Part shown: piece by piece, positions 45,809 to 54,502 of the stretch
How the letters are laid out: the number at the start of each line of letters is the position of its first letter
Numbering within the stretch: the stretch's first letter is position 1
Source: Arcobacter roscoffensis
GTDB lineage: Bacteria; Campylobacterota; Campylobacteria; Campylobacterales; Arcobacteraceae
Reading direction: 5' to 3'
NCBI RefSeq assembly: GCF_024267655.1
Contig: NZ_CP100595.1
Span: 2,294,001-2,358,000, forward strand
DNA length: 64,000 bases
The notes under the pieces: generated by a model
What the model saw: only the letters and a program-made list of their open reading frames with translations
Databases searched by the model: none
Told to the model about the DNA's origin: nothing
Translations under genes and position numbers: made by a program

Positions 45809-46770
45809 AATATGCAATAATGACATATGATGAGAATAAAAAATTCTTCAATATTGGAGATTATATACAAAGTTTAGCTGCAAAACAATATTTACCTAAA
45901 ATTGATACTTATATTAACAGAGAGGAATTGGCTTCGTATAAAGGTGAGAAAGTAAAACTTATTTTAAATGGATGGTTTACTCATAATACACAAAATTGGA
46001 TTCCCTCTGAAAATATAGAACCTTTATTTATCTCATTTCATATAAATAATACTGCTGCACAAGCTATGTTAACTTCAAAAGCTATTGAATACCTAAAAAA
46101 ATACCAACCTATAGGTTGCAGGGATGAATACACGGTTGGTATTTTAAAAGATAAAGGTATTGAAGCTTATTTTAGCGGTTGTCTTACTACTACACTTGAT
46201 TCCTATAAAGTTGATGATAAAGAAAGAGGAAAGGATACTTATATAGTAGATCCATTATATAGTTACCCTAGAAAAGAGAAAGTATTCTATAACTTAAAAT
46301 GGACAATTAAAAGTCTTTTAAATGGAGACACTTTTCAATTAAATAAAAAAAGAAAACATCTTAAAAATATTTTTGATGAAGAGATACTTAATAATGCAAT
46401 TTATATTAATCAAGAACCGCAATCAAACAAATATAATGACTTAGAAAAATTTGAAATGGCAGAAGATTTACTTCATAAATATGCTAGAGCAAAACTTGTA
46501 ATTACTTCTAGAATTCATTGTGCATTACCATGTCTAGCCTTAGGTACACCCGTAATATTTATAAATGGATTTGATAGTTTTGTAGATACAAGTCGTTTTG
46601 ATGGAATCATTAATTTGTTTAATAGAGTTGATGTTAATAGTAAAACAGGTGAATTTAAAGCTAATTTTTCTTTAAAAGGAAAAATTACTTCAAATATTAA
46701 TATAAAAAATTTGGAATTACATCATAAAATTGCTGATCCAATGAAAAAAACTTGTAAAGACTTTATTTAA
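45805..46770 (+). CDS. Polysaccharide pyruvyl transferase family protein
   Basis: 321 residues. The N-terminal part has the FNIGDYIQSLAAKQYL segment typical of this family, IGCRDEYTVGILKDKGI in the middle, and ARAKLVITSRIHCALPCLALGTPVIFINGF in the C-terminal half (the TSRxHxxxP motif). The family transfers pyruvate from phosphoenolpyruvate onto sugars as a ketal, or acts as a GT-like enzyme. Pyruvylation would add negative charge to the polymer. It overlaps the upstream PP-loop gene, and the pair may act together. Confidence 0.85.
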   Translation: MKYAIMTYDENKKFFNIGDYIQSLAAKQYLPKIDTYINREELASYKGEKVKLILNGWFTHNTQNWIPSENIEPLFISFHINNTAAQAMLTSKAIEYLKKYQPIGCRDEYTVGILKDKGIEAYFSGCLTTTLDSYKVDDKERGKDTYIVDPLYSYPRKEKVFYNLKWTIKSLLNGDTFQLNKKRKHLKNIFDEEILNNAIYINQEPQSNKYNDLEKFEMAEDLLHKYARAKLVITSRIHCALPCLALGTPVIFINGFDSFVDTSRFDGIINLFNRVDVNSKTGEFKANFSLKGKITSNINIKNLELHHKIADPMKKTCKDFI

Positions 46771-46776
46771 AATAAT

Positions 46777-47859
46777 ATGAAATTACTTTACATAACAAAC
46801 GGAATAAATGGTTCTGGTGGTCTTGAAAGAGTATTATCTATTAAGGCTTCATACTTTACTGATGTATTTAACTATGAAGTAAATATTCTTACTCTAAATG
46901 ATGGGAATAAAAATATATTTTTTGATTTTAGTAGAAATATTAAATTTCATGATATTAAGATAAATAAATCTAATCCTTTCACATTTATTTCATCATATAA
47001 AAATGGTATTCAAAATGTTATTGAAAATATTTTACCTGATATTATTATAGTTTGTGATGATGGATTAAAAGGTATGTTATTCCCAATAATTTTTGGTAAA
47101 AAAATACCAACTATTTATGAAAGACATGCTGCAAAAGAGTTAAATATTAATTCTAAATTATTATTTTTTTTAATAAGACCTATTTTAAATATGTTTGATA
47201 AATTTGTTTTACTAACGAATGGTAATAAATTAGACTGGAAGGGAGTAAACAGTCAAGTGATAAATAATCCTATTCCTTTAGAAAACTATAATCCAGATTA
47301 TATTTTTGAAAAAAAAGAAAAAATTGTTCTTGCTGTTGGAAGTAATAGTTTTCATAAAGGGTTTGATTTATTGATAAACTCTTGGAAAATAGTTCATGAA
47401 AAATACCCTGAATGGAATCTAAAAATTTTTGGGAAAAAGAATCCTCGTTTAGGTTTAGAATCACTAATTGATCTTTATAATTTATCTTCATCAATCCAAC
47501 TTAATAATCCAGAAAAAAACATTTCTGAAAAATATAAATCAGCTTCAATATATGCCTTATCCTCTAGACATGAAGGATTTGGAATGGTATTAGTTGAAGC
47601 TATGAGCTTTGGAGTAGCTTGTGTATCCTTTGATTGTCCACATGGACCAAAGGATATAATTTCTAATGGGGAAGATGGTTTTATTGTAGAAAATGGAAAT
47701 ATAAATAAATTCGCTGATAAACTTATTTATTTGATTGAAAATGAAAACAAAAGATTGGAATTTGGTCATAAAGCACTTGAAAATGTAAAAAGATTTGATA
47801 TTGAGAATATTGCTTTAGAATGGGAAAGATTATTTAATCAATTGGTGAAAAATAAATGA
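46777..47859 (+). CDS. Glycosyltransferase family 4
   Basis: 360 residues, GT-B fold: N-terminal GINGSGGLERVLSIKA acceptor loop; C-terminal donor site with LAVGSNSFHKGFDLLI and EGFGMVLVEAMSFGVACVSFDCPHGP, the E-x7-E motif of family 4 retaining enzymes. It is most like the GalNAc/Gal transferases of capsule and LPS loci that carry 'SFDCPxGP'. It would add a sugar to the lipid-linked unit on the cytoplasmic face. It overlaps the next gene by 4 bases; that gene is a related paralogue. Confidence 0.9.
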   Translation: MKLLYITNGINGSGGLERVLSIKASYFTDVFNYEVNILTLNDGNKNIFFDFSRNIKFHDIKINKSNPFTFISSYKNGIQNVIENILPDIIIVCDDGLKGMLFPIIFGKKIPTIYERHAAKELNINSKLLFFLIRPILNMFDKFVLLTNGNKLDWKGVNSQVINNPIPLENYNPDYIFEKKEKIVLAVGSNSFHKGFDLLINSWKIVHEKYPEWNLKIFGKKNPRLGLESLIDLYNLSSSIQLNNPEKNISEKYKSASIYALSSRHEGFGMVLVEAMSFGVACVSFDCPHGPKDIISNGEDGFIVENGNINKFADKLIYLIENENKRLEFGHKALENVKRFDIENIALEWERLFNQLVKNK

Positions 47860-48956
47860 AAAAAATAGCAATATTAATAGATCAATTTTATGAACATGGT
47901 GGTATTGAAAAACTTGTTTCTATCAAAGCTAATTATTGGTCAAAATATTTTAATTATGATGTTACATTAATAGCAACAGAAAATAAAAATAAACCTTATG
48001 TATATGAATTAGAAAAATCAGTCAACTTTATTGACTTAAAAATTAATTTTAATAGAGAGAAGAGTTACTTTTCATCTGAAAATTTAAAACTTTTTATTAA
48101 AAATGTAACTTTAATGCAAAACTATATTGATAAAAATAGACCTGATTATATTTTAGTTGCGTCACACATTCCTATTACATATATTCTTCCATTTTTATCA
48201 CTTAATCAAACAAAGACTATTAAAGAATTCCATTTTACACAGTTTTATAGAAAAGAAAAAACTTCTTTTAAAAATAAAGTGTTTAATTTTATAGAATCAA
48301 AATATGATAAGTTGATTGTTTTAAGTAAAGAAGAAAGAAGCTTTTATAAAACAGATAATGTAATTATAGTTCCTAATCCTATAACTTCAAAATCAACCTT
48401 TAATGAATCAAATAAGACTAATACTTTTTCTGTAGTATGTAGATTTGCTCCTGTAAAGCAACTTGAAATATTAGTAGAGGTATGGAAAAACTTAATCGAA
48501 AAACTTCCTGATTTAGACTGGGATCTAAATATATTTGGTGACTATAAAAGTGAATATGGTAATAAAGTAAATACTTTAATTCAACAGTATAACTTACAAG
48601 ATAGTATTAATTTAAAAGGTCAATCTAATAAAGTATTAGAAGAAATAAAAAGTTCAAAAGCCCTTCTTATAACTTCAAGTCAAGAATGTTTTCCAATGGT
48701 TATACTTGAAGCACAATCTGTAGGAGTTCCTGTTATTTCTTTTGATTGCCCAACTGGACCAAGAAATATTATAAACAATTATAAAGATGGCATACTAGTT
48801 GAACATAACACTATTGAAGACTTTGTTAGTAAATTAATACAGTTTATAACAAATGAAAATCTTCAAAATGAGCTAATCAAAAATAGTTTGAAAAATGCAG
48901 AAAAATATACATTAGAAAAAATTATGAACTTATGGAAAGAAAAGGTATTTAACTAA
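47856..48956 (+). CDS. Glycosyltransferase family 4 (paralogue of the upstream gene)
   Basis: 366 residues with the same layout as the gene before it: IDQFYEHGGIEKLVSIKANYW at the N terminus, VCRFAPVKQLEILVEVW, and ECFPMVILEAQSVGVPVISFDCPTGP with E-x7-E. The shared 'SFDCPxGP' segment and the matching start suggest an old tandem duplication that has diverged in acceptor specificity. Both starts and stops overlap or nearly touch their neighbours, so it is inside one transcription unit. Confidence 0.9.
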   Translation: MKKIAILIDQFYEHGGIEKLVSIKANYWSKYFNYDVTLIATENKNKPYVYELEKSVNFIDLKINFNREKSYFSSENLKLFIKNVTLMQNYIDKNRPDYILVASHIPITYILPFLSLNQTKTIKEFHFTQFYRKEKTSFKNKVFNFIESKYDKLIVLSKEERSFYKTDNVIIVPNPITSKSTFNESNKTNTFSVVCRFAPVKQLEILVEVWKNLIEKLPDLDWDLNIFGDYKSEYGNKVNTLIQQYNLQDSINLKGQSNKVLEEIKSSKALLITSSQECFPMVILEAQSVGVPVISFDCPTGPRNIINNYKDGILVEHNTIEDFVSKLIQFITNENLQNELIKNSLKNAEKYTLEKIMNLWKEKVFN

Positions 48957-48957
48957 A

Positions 48958-49485
48958 ATGAAATATATATATTTGATTTGTCAAGTCTCTTTTATACCTC
49001 ATATACTTTTATTTATTAGTTCAAACAAAAAAGAAATTATTTTAAAGGATTTGTATAAAAAGCAAAAAATAAAAAATGGTTTATCTAAAGAGTTATTAAC
49101 TAATAAGTATTTTAGAATAAGCAATATATTTAGTAAATTATTAAGAGTTATATTTCCAAGCCATTCTTCTTTTACAATTGAAATCAATTCAAAAATAGGT
49201 GCTTGTGTTCATCTAGCACACCCTTATTCAACAATTATAAATGCTAAATCAATTATCGAAAATTTATATATAAATCAAGTAGTAACTATTGGAGAAAAAA
49301 ATGGTAAAAAACCTGTAATTGGTAATAATGTAGAAATTCATGCACACTGTGTTTTAATTGGTAGAATAAATATAGGAGATAATTCAATAATTGGTGCTGG
49401 TCCAGTTGTAGTAAAAGACGTGCCTAAAAATTGTGTAGTAGCAGGTAATCCAGCAAAAGTAATTAAATATTTGGAAAGTAAATAA
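48958..49485 (+). CDS. Left-handed beta-helix acyltransferase (serine O-acetyltransferase-like)
   Basis: 175 residues. The C-terminal half is a hexapeptide beta-helix: IGACVHLAHPYSTIINA, VTIGEKNGKKPVIGNNVEI, IGDNSIIGAGPVVVKDVP and the closing NCVVAGNPAKVIK. The N terminus is helical, as in CysE, but the location in a glycan operon points to an acetyltransferase acting on a sugar rather than on serine. The stop shares one base with the ATG of the polymerase gene. It probably O- or N-acetylates a residue of the repeat unit. Confidence 0.85.
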   Translation: MKYIYLICQVSFIPHILLFISSNKKEIILKDLYKKQKIKNGLSKELLTNKYFRISNIFSKLLRVIFPSHSSFTIEINSKIGACVHLAHPYSTIINAKSIIENLYINQVVTIGEKNGKKPVIGNNVEIHAHCVLIGRINIGDNSIIGAGPVVVKDVPKNCVVAGNPAKVIKYLESK

Positions 49486-50591
49486 TGTTTGATTTTATAC
49501 CTTTAGAAAACTACGCATATATTTACTATAATATAATTCTTTTATTTATTTTTTTAACTATTTTACATACTACTTTATATACAGGTTTTACAGAAGAGAC
49601 TTTTAAATTTAATAAAATCTTTGAGTTTATTTTATTTGGTTATATTTTACTATTCATGGGACTAAGACCTGTTTCTTGGTATTTTGGAGACATGTGGAAT
49701 TATTCAAAAACATTTGATTATTTTTCTATTGGATGGCATGTAGATATAACAAAAGATTTTATATTTTATAGTATAATGAATTTCTTTGTTGAAATTGAAT
49801 CTAAAACATCATTCTTTTTCTTTATTGCTTTTTTATATCTTTTAAATATATTTATTGCATCAAAAAGATTATTTAAAAATTATTCTTTCTTTGCCTTTTT
49901 AATTTTAGTTTCTTCTTTTGAATTTTGGTCTTATGGAACAAATGGTATTAGAAATGGATTAGCAACATCACTTATAATTTTAGCTTTTACATTTATGAAT
50001 AAAAAATGGATAATGTATTTGCTTTTTATATTAGCTTTTAGCATACACTCTTCTGTTTTAATACCTATTGGAGCTTACTTTGTAACAAATTTATTTAATG
50101 ATAAAGAAAAGTTTTATTTCAAAGTTTGGTTTATATGTATTTTTTTATCATTTTTTATTGGTAGTCAAATTGAAAACCTAATAACTAACCTTGGTATTCT
50201 AAGAGAAGATGTAGTCAATACATATTTTAATAATAAAGAGTTATATGCATCAAGTTTTTCCCAAACTGGTTTTAGATGGGACTTTTTAATTTATAGTTCA
50301 TTACCTGTAATAATAAGCTATTATTTTATATTCAAAAAAGATTTCAAAGATAAATATTATCAACGAATTACAAACATCTATTTGGTATCAAATTCTGTTT
50401 GGATTTTAGTTATTCAAGCAAGCTTTTCAAATAGATTTGCCTATTTATCATGGTTTATGATGGGATTAGTAGTCATTTATCCATTTTTAAAACAAGTATT
50501 TTTTAACAATCAATTCAAAATCATTGGATTTGTAATATTAGGATATTTCTCATTTACATATCTTATGAATTTTATTCTTCGAGTTATATAA
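49485..50591 (+). CDS. EpsG/Wzy-family polysaccharide polymerase
   Basis: 368 residues and about ten membrane helices. It shows the EpsG-type features: GLRPVSWYFGDMWNYSKTF near residue 60-75, and a long periplasmic loop before SYGTNGIRNGLATSLIILAF. The fit with the rest of the operon (Wzx, Wza, Wzc) supports the Wzy-dependent pathway, where the polymerase joins repeat units on the periplasmic face. Wzy proteins are poorly conserved, so topology and gene context carry the call. Confidence 0.82.
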   Translation: MFDFIPLENYAYIYYNIILLFIFLTILHTTLYTGFTEETFKFNKIFEFILFGYILLFMGLRPVSWYFGDMWNYSKTFDYFSIGWHVDITKDFIFYSIMNFFVEIESKTSFFFFIAFLYLLNIFIASKRLFKNYSFFAFLILVSSFEFWSYGTNGIRNGLATSLIILAFTFMNKKWIMYLLFILAFSIHSSVLIPIGAYFVTNLFNDKEKFYFKVWFICIFLSFFIGSQIENLITNLGILREDVVNTYFNNKELYASSFSQTGFRWDFLIYSSLPVIISYYFIFKKDFKDKYYQRITNIYLVSNSVWILVIQASFSNRFAYLSWFMMGLVVIYPFLKQVFFNNQFKIIGFVILGYFSFTYLMNFILRVI

Positions 50592-50599
50592 GGAAAATT

Positions 50600-51487
50600 A
50601 TGAAAAAGTTAACAGTATTTACGCCAGCATTTAATAGAGCTTATTGTATTCATCAGCTTTACGAAAGTTTATTGAGACAAACAAATCAAGAATTTATTTG
50701 GTTAATAGTAGATGATGGTTCATCCGATAATACTAAAGAACTAATAGAAAAATGGATTAATGAAAATAAAATAGAAATAAAATATATTTATCAAGAAAAC
50801 CAAGGAATGCATGGAGCACATAATACAGCATATGAGCATATTATCACAGAACTAAATGTATGTATAGATTCAGATGATTATATGACAGATAATGCAGTTG
50901 ATCTAATACTTAAAAAATGGGACTCAATAGAAGACAAATCAAATACCTCAGGAATTGTAGGCTTAGACTACGATATAAAAGGAAGAATCATCGGTTCTAA
51001 ATTTCCAGAAAACCTAGAATACTCTACTCTTTATGATATCTACCATAAACATAATATCAAAGGAGATAAAAAACTTGTTTTAAGAACAGACATAGTTAAA
51101 AAATATCCTAAATATCCAATATTTAAAGATGAAAGATTTGTTCCTTTAGGTACATTGTATTTGATGATAGACCAAGATTATAAACTAGCTTGTTTAAATA
51201 AACCTCTTTGTATTGTTGAATACATGGCAGATGGTTCAACTATGAATATATTTAAACAATACAAAAGACACCCAAAAGGTTTTAGATATGCAAGATCAAT
51301 TGAAATGTTATATTTAAAAGGATTTAAAAATCAATTTAAAACCATATTACACTTTATCTCATCAACTATATATGCTAAAGATTTTAAATTTTTTACAAAT
51401 AATACAAAAAAAATATCTACATTAAGTTTATTACCTTTGGGGATATTATTTCATATTTATGTAGATTTGAAAACTAGGAAGGATTGA
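50600..51487 (+). CDS. Glycosyltransferase family 2
   Basis: 295 residues, GT-A fold: TVFTPAFNRAYCIHQLYESL at the N terminus, IVDDGSSDNTKELIEKW, then the metal-binding DSDDYMTDNA (DxD). The C-terminal part carries a family-2 region with YMADGSTMNIF. It is probably inverting, adding a sugar to the growing lipid-linked oligosaccharide in the cytoplasm. GC content is back to the operon average here. An AAGGAAAA site precedes the ATG. Confidence 0.9.
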   Translation: MKKLTVFTPAFNRAYCIHQLYESLLRQTNQEFIWLIVDDGSSDNTKELIEKWINENKIEIKYIYQENQGMHGAHNTAYEHIITELNVCIDSDDYMTDNAVDLILKKWDSIEDKSNTSGIVGLDYDIKGRIIGSKFPENLEYSTLYDIYHKHNIKGDKKLVLRTDIVKKYPKYPIFKDERFVPLGTLYLMIDQDYKLACLNKPLCIVEYMADGSTMNIFKQYKRHPKGFRYARSIEMLYLKGFKNQFKTILHFISSTIYAKDFKFFTNNTKKISTLSLLPLGILFHIYVDLKTRKD

Positions 51488-51490
51488 AAT

Positions 51491-52537
51491 TTGAACAAAA
51501 TTAATATTTTACAACTTATCACAGGATTAGGAATGGGTGGAGCGGAAAAAGTTGTTTTAGATTTGGCAAAATTTACAAATAAAAATGAATTTAATACATA
51601 TGTAGTATCTATGTCAAAAAGAGATGAATTATATGATGACTTTATTCAAAATAAAATAAATACTATAAAATTAGATAAATCAAATTCTTTTAGAGATATT
51701 ATTTCACTAATAAGTTCTATCAACAAAATTATAAAAGAAAAAAATATTAATATTATTCATGCGCATATGACGCATTCTGTTATTGTTGCATCTATTTTAA
51801 AAATATTAAACCCAAAACTAAAAGTTGTATACACTTCACACAATTTTAACATTGGTTCAAAATTAAGAGAAATTATTGTTTGGTTTTTAAAACCTTTTAG
51901 AAATATTGATATAGTTTTTTCTAAAAATATTCTAAAATATTTTTACAAATCTCATTATAAAGTAATTCCTAATGGCGTTCAAATTGATAAATACAATTTA
52001 AATCTTGAAAAAAATAATAAATTTACATTTATTAATATAGGTAGACTTGAAACACAAAAAAATCAAAAGTTTTTAATAAAATTTACAAACAAATTAAAGA
52101 GTAAGTATGATTTTGAAATTCACATTGTAGGACATGGTTATCTAAACGAAGAACTTGAAAACTTAATCAAAGAGAATAAGCTAGAAAATCATATAAAACT
52201 ATTAGGATTGAGAAATGACATACCAGAATTATTAAATCAATCACATTGTTTAATTATGCCATCGCTATGGGAGGGTTTACCAATAGTAATTCTTGAAGCA
52301 GGCGCAAGTAGTTTACCTGTGCTTTCAACTCCAGTAGGAAGTATTCCTTCTTTACTTAATAAAAAGAATTCATATATTTGTGAATTAAAAAATTTTGTAG
52401 ATAATGCAGAATTTATTATAAATGATTATGAAACAGCAAAAGAAAAAGCAAATAAACTTTTTAAAAAAATTAATACTATTTATTCAATTGATGAAATAGT
52501 AAAAAAACATGAACAAATATACAAAGATTTAACTTGA
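51491..52537 (+). CDS. Glycosyltransferase family 4
   Basis: 348 residues. N-terminal ILQLITGLGMGGAEKVVLDL, a typical GT4 acceptor-binding start; IIHAHMTHSVIVA; then INIGRLETQKNQKFLI and EGLPIVILEAGASSLPVLSTP with E-x7-E. The start codon is TTG at 51491, 3 bases after the previous stop. No ATG gives as complete an N terminus. It overlaps the next gene, also a TTG start, by 4 bases. Confidence 0.9.
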   Translation: MNKINILQLITGLGMGGAEKVVLDLAKFTNKNEFNTYVVSMSKRDELYDDFIQNKINTIKLDKSNSFRDIISLISSINKIIKEKNINIIHAHMTHSVIVASILKILNPKLKVVYTSHNFNIGSKLREIIVWFLKPFRNIDIVFSKNILKYFYKSHYKVIPNGVQIDKYNLNLEKNNKFTFINIGRLETQKNQKFLIKFTNKLKSKYDFEIHIVGHGYLNEELENLIKENKLENHIKLLGLRNDIPELLNQSHCLIMPSLWEGLPIVILEAGASSLPVLSTPVGSIPSLLNKKNSYICELKNFVDNAEFIINDYETAKEKANKLFKKINTIYSIDEIVKKHEQIYKDLT

Positions 52538-53652
52538 AAACTATAATCATAACAATAAATACCTCATGGAATATCTTCAACTTCAGAGTTGGTCTTCTAA
52601 AAACCTTACAAAAAAAAGGATACAAAATAGTATGTGTTGCTCCACTTGATGACTACTCAAAAAAACTTGAAGAGTTAGGGTTTGAATACTATGAAATCAA
52701 GATGAACAACAAAGGAACAAATCCTATTGAAGATATAAAGTTAATACGTGATTATTATGCTTTATATAAAAAAATAAATCCAGATGTGATACTTCAATAC
52801 ACTATAAAACCAAACATCTATGGCTCAATAGCAGCTAGACTTTTAGACAAAAATGTGATCTCAAATATCTCAGGTCTTGGAACTGTATTTTTAAACGATA
52901 ACTTTTCTTCAAAAGTTGCAAGATGGCTATATAAAGTAAGCTTAGTGAAAAACAAAGTATTTTTTCAAAATACTGAAGATAAAAATCTATTTGTACAAAA
53001 TAACTTAGTAAAAGAATATCAAACCGACCTACTTCCAGGTTCTGGTATAAATACAGATATTTATAAAGCAGTTGAAAATATTGTACCAAATGAAAAACTT
53101 ACATTTATGATGATTGCAAGACTTGTAAGAGATAAAGGTATAGGTGAATATATAGAAGCTATAAAAATCATAAAACAAAAGTATAAAAATATAGAATTTA
53201 AACTGCTAGGTAGTCTATACTCTGGAAATCCAACAGCAGTAAGTGAAACTGAACTTCAATCTTGGATTGAAGAGGGACTTATAAACTATTTAGGTCACAG
53301 TGATGATGTTATGAGTGAAATTTTAAAAGTAGATTGTGTAGTTTTACCTTCATATAGAGAAGGATTATCTAGAGTTTTACTTGAAGCTGCTGCTTTAGCA
53401 AAACCTATTGTTACTACAGATGCACCTGGTTGTAAAGATGTAGTTGATGATGGAGTAAATGGCTTTTTATCTAAAGTAAAAGATGCTAAAGATTTAGCTT
53501 TACAAATTGAAAAAATGATACATATATCCCTAGATGATAGAAAACTAATGGGCAAGAAAAGTAGAGAAAAAGTTATTAAAGAATTTGATGAACAAATAGT
53601 AATTAATAAATATTTACAGTGCATAGATAATCTCTATAATAAAACTTTATAA
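52534..53652 (+). CDS. Glycosyltransferase family 4 (PglA/Wbp-like)
   Basis: 372 residues: N terminus NTSWNIFNFRVGLLKTLQKK, GTNPIEDIKLIRDYYALYKK, LQYTIKPNIYGSIAARL, ISGLGTVFLN, and EGLSRVLLEAAALAKPIVTTDAPG with E-x7-E. This set is shared by PglA and by GalNAc- or bacillosamine-linked transferases, which often add the second sugar next to the undecaprenyl-linked one. It begins with TTG inside the stop of the previous gene. It is the last glycosyltransferase before the export genes. Confidence 0.9.
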   Translation: MKTIIITINTSWNIFNFRVGLLKTLQKKGYKIVCVAPLDDYSKKLEELGFEYYEIKMNNKGTNPIEDIKLIRDYYALYKKINPDVILQYTIKPNIYGSIAARLLDKNVISNISGLGTVFLNDNFSSKVARWLYKVSLVKNKVFFQNTEDKNLFVQNNLVKEYQTDLLPGSGINTDIYKAVENIVPNEKLTFMMIARLVRDKGIGEYIEAIKIIKQKYKNIEFKLLGSLYSGNPTAVSETELQSWIEEGLINYLGHSDDVMSEILKVDCVVLPSYREGLSRVLLEAAALAKPIVTTDAPGCKDVVDDGVNGFLSKVKDAKDLALQIEKMIHISLDDRKLMGKKSREKVIKEFDEQIVINKYLQCIDNLYNKTL

Positions 53653-53694
53653 CTTTTTTAGTTAAAATTATATAATAAAATAAAGGGAGAATTT

Positions 53695-54486
53695 ATGAAA
53701 GATAGTATACTTGTAGTTATTTTATCTATTTTTATATTTAGTGGTTGTAGTATGAAAGACTATAAACTTTTTCAAACTAAAGATGAAAAGAAAGATGAAC
53801 TTTCAATAATTTCACAAGATGAATATGAAGAAGAAGTAGTATTTGAAAATCTTATTGCTCCAAATGACAGGGTTGATATTACTGTTTATATTCAAGCAGG
53901 ACAAGGAAGTCAGCAAATGACTTCTATACTTACTAGTAGAGATACAAATACTAGCCAAACTATCGAAGAAAATATTGGCCTTTTAGTAACTCAAAAAGGA
54001 ACTGTTAGACTTCCTTTACTAGGTAGTGTAAATGTAGCTGGCTACACACAAGATGAGGCATCGGAAATGCTTATCAAAAAATATAAGAAATATATCAGAA
54101 ACCCATATGTACTTGTAGAGATAAAAAACCAAAGAGTTATAGTAATAGGTGAAGTAAAACAACCGGGAATAGTTCCAGTTACAAATGGAACTATGAATGT
54201 TATAGAAGCTATAGCAAGAACAGGTGACCTTACAGATATGGCATCTAGATCAAATATAAAAGTAGTAAGAGGTGATTTAAGAAAACCACAAATTAGAAAT
54301 ATTGATCTTACAAACATGTCTAGTTTAGCTGTATCAAGTCTATATCTTAAACCAAATGATATTTTATATGTCCAACCTAGAAAACTTAAAGGTTATAACA
54401 AAGCATTTGATGAAATCAACCCATTTTGGAATATGTTATCTAGTATCCTAGATCCATTAAACCAAAGAAAAACTCTTATAGAGTAA
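53695..54486 (+). CDS. wza: Wza-like outer-membrane polysaccharide export lipoprotein
   Basis: 263 residues. Lipoprotein signal peptide with lipobox FSGCS (Cys18). The polysaccharide-export domain begins IAPNDRVDITVYIQAG and contains GTVRLPLLGSVNVAGYT. An SLBB domain follows: VIVIGEVKQPGIVPVTNG and VIEAIARTGDLTDMASRSN. It forms the outer-membrane channel with Wzc. It is shorter than E. coli Wza (about 380), with a single SLBB domain. A strong AAAGGGAGA ribosome site and a TATAAT at 53671-53676 precede it, so an internal promoter is possible. Confidence 0.9.
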   Translation: MKDSILVVILSIFIFSGCSMKDYKLFQTKDEKKDELSIISQDEYEEEVVFENLIAPNDRVDITVYIQAGQGSQQMTSILTSRDTNTSQTIEENIGLLVTQKGTVRLPLLGSVNVAGYTQDEASEMLIKKYKKYIRNPYVLVEIKNQRVIVIGEVKQPGIVPVTNGTMNVIEAIARTGDLTDMASRSNIKVVRGDLRKPQIRNIDLTNMSSLAVSSLYLKPNDILYVQPRKLKGYNKAFDEINPFWNMLSSILDPLNQRKTLIE

Positions 54487-54502
54487 TAAAGGTATAAAAA
54501 GA

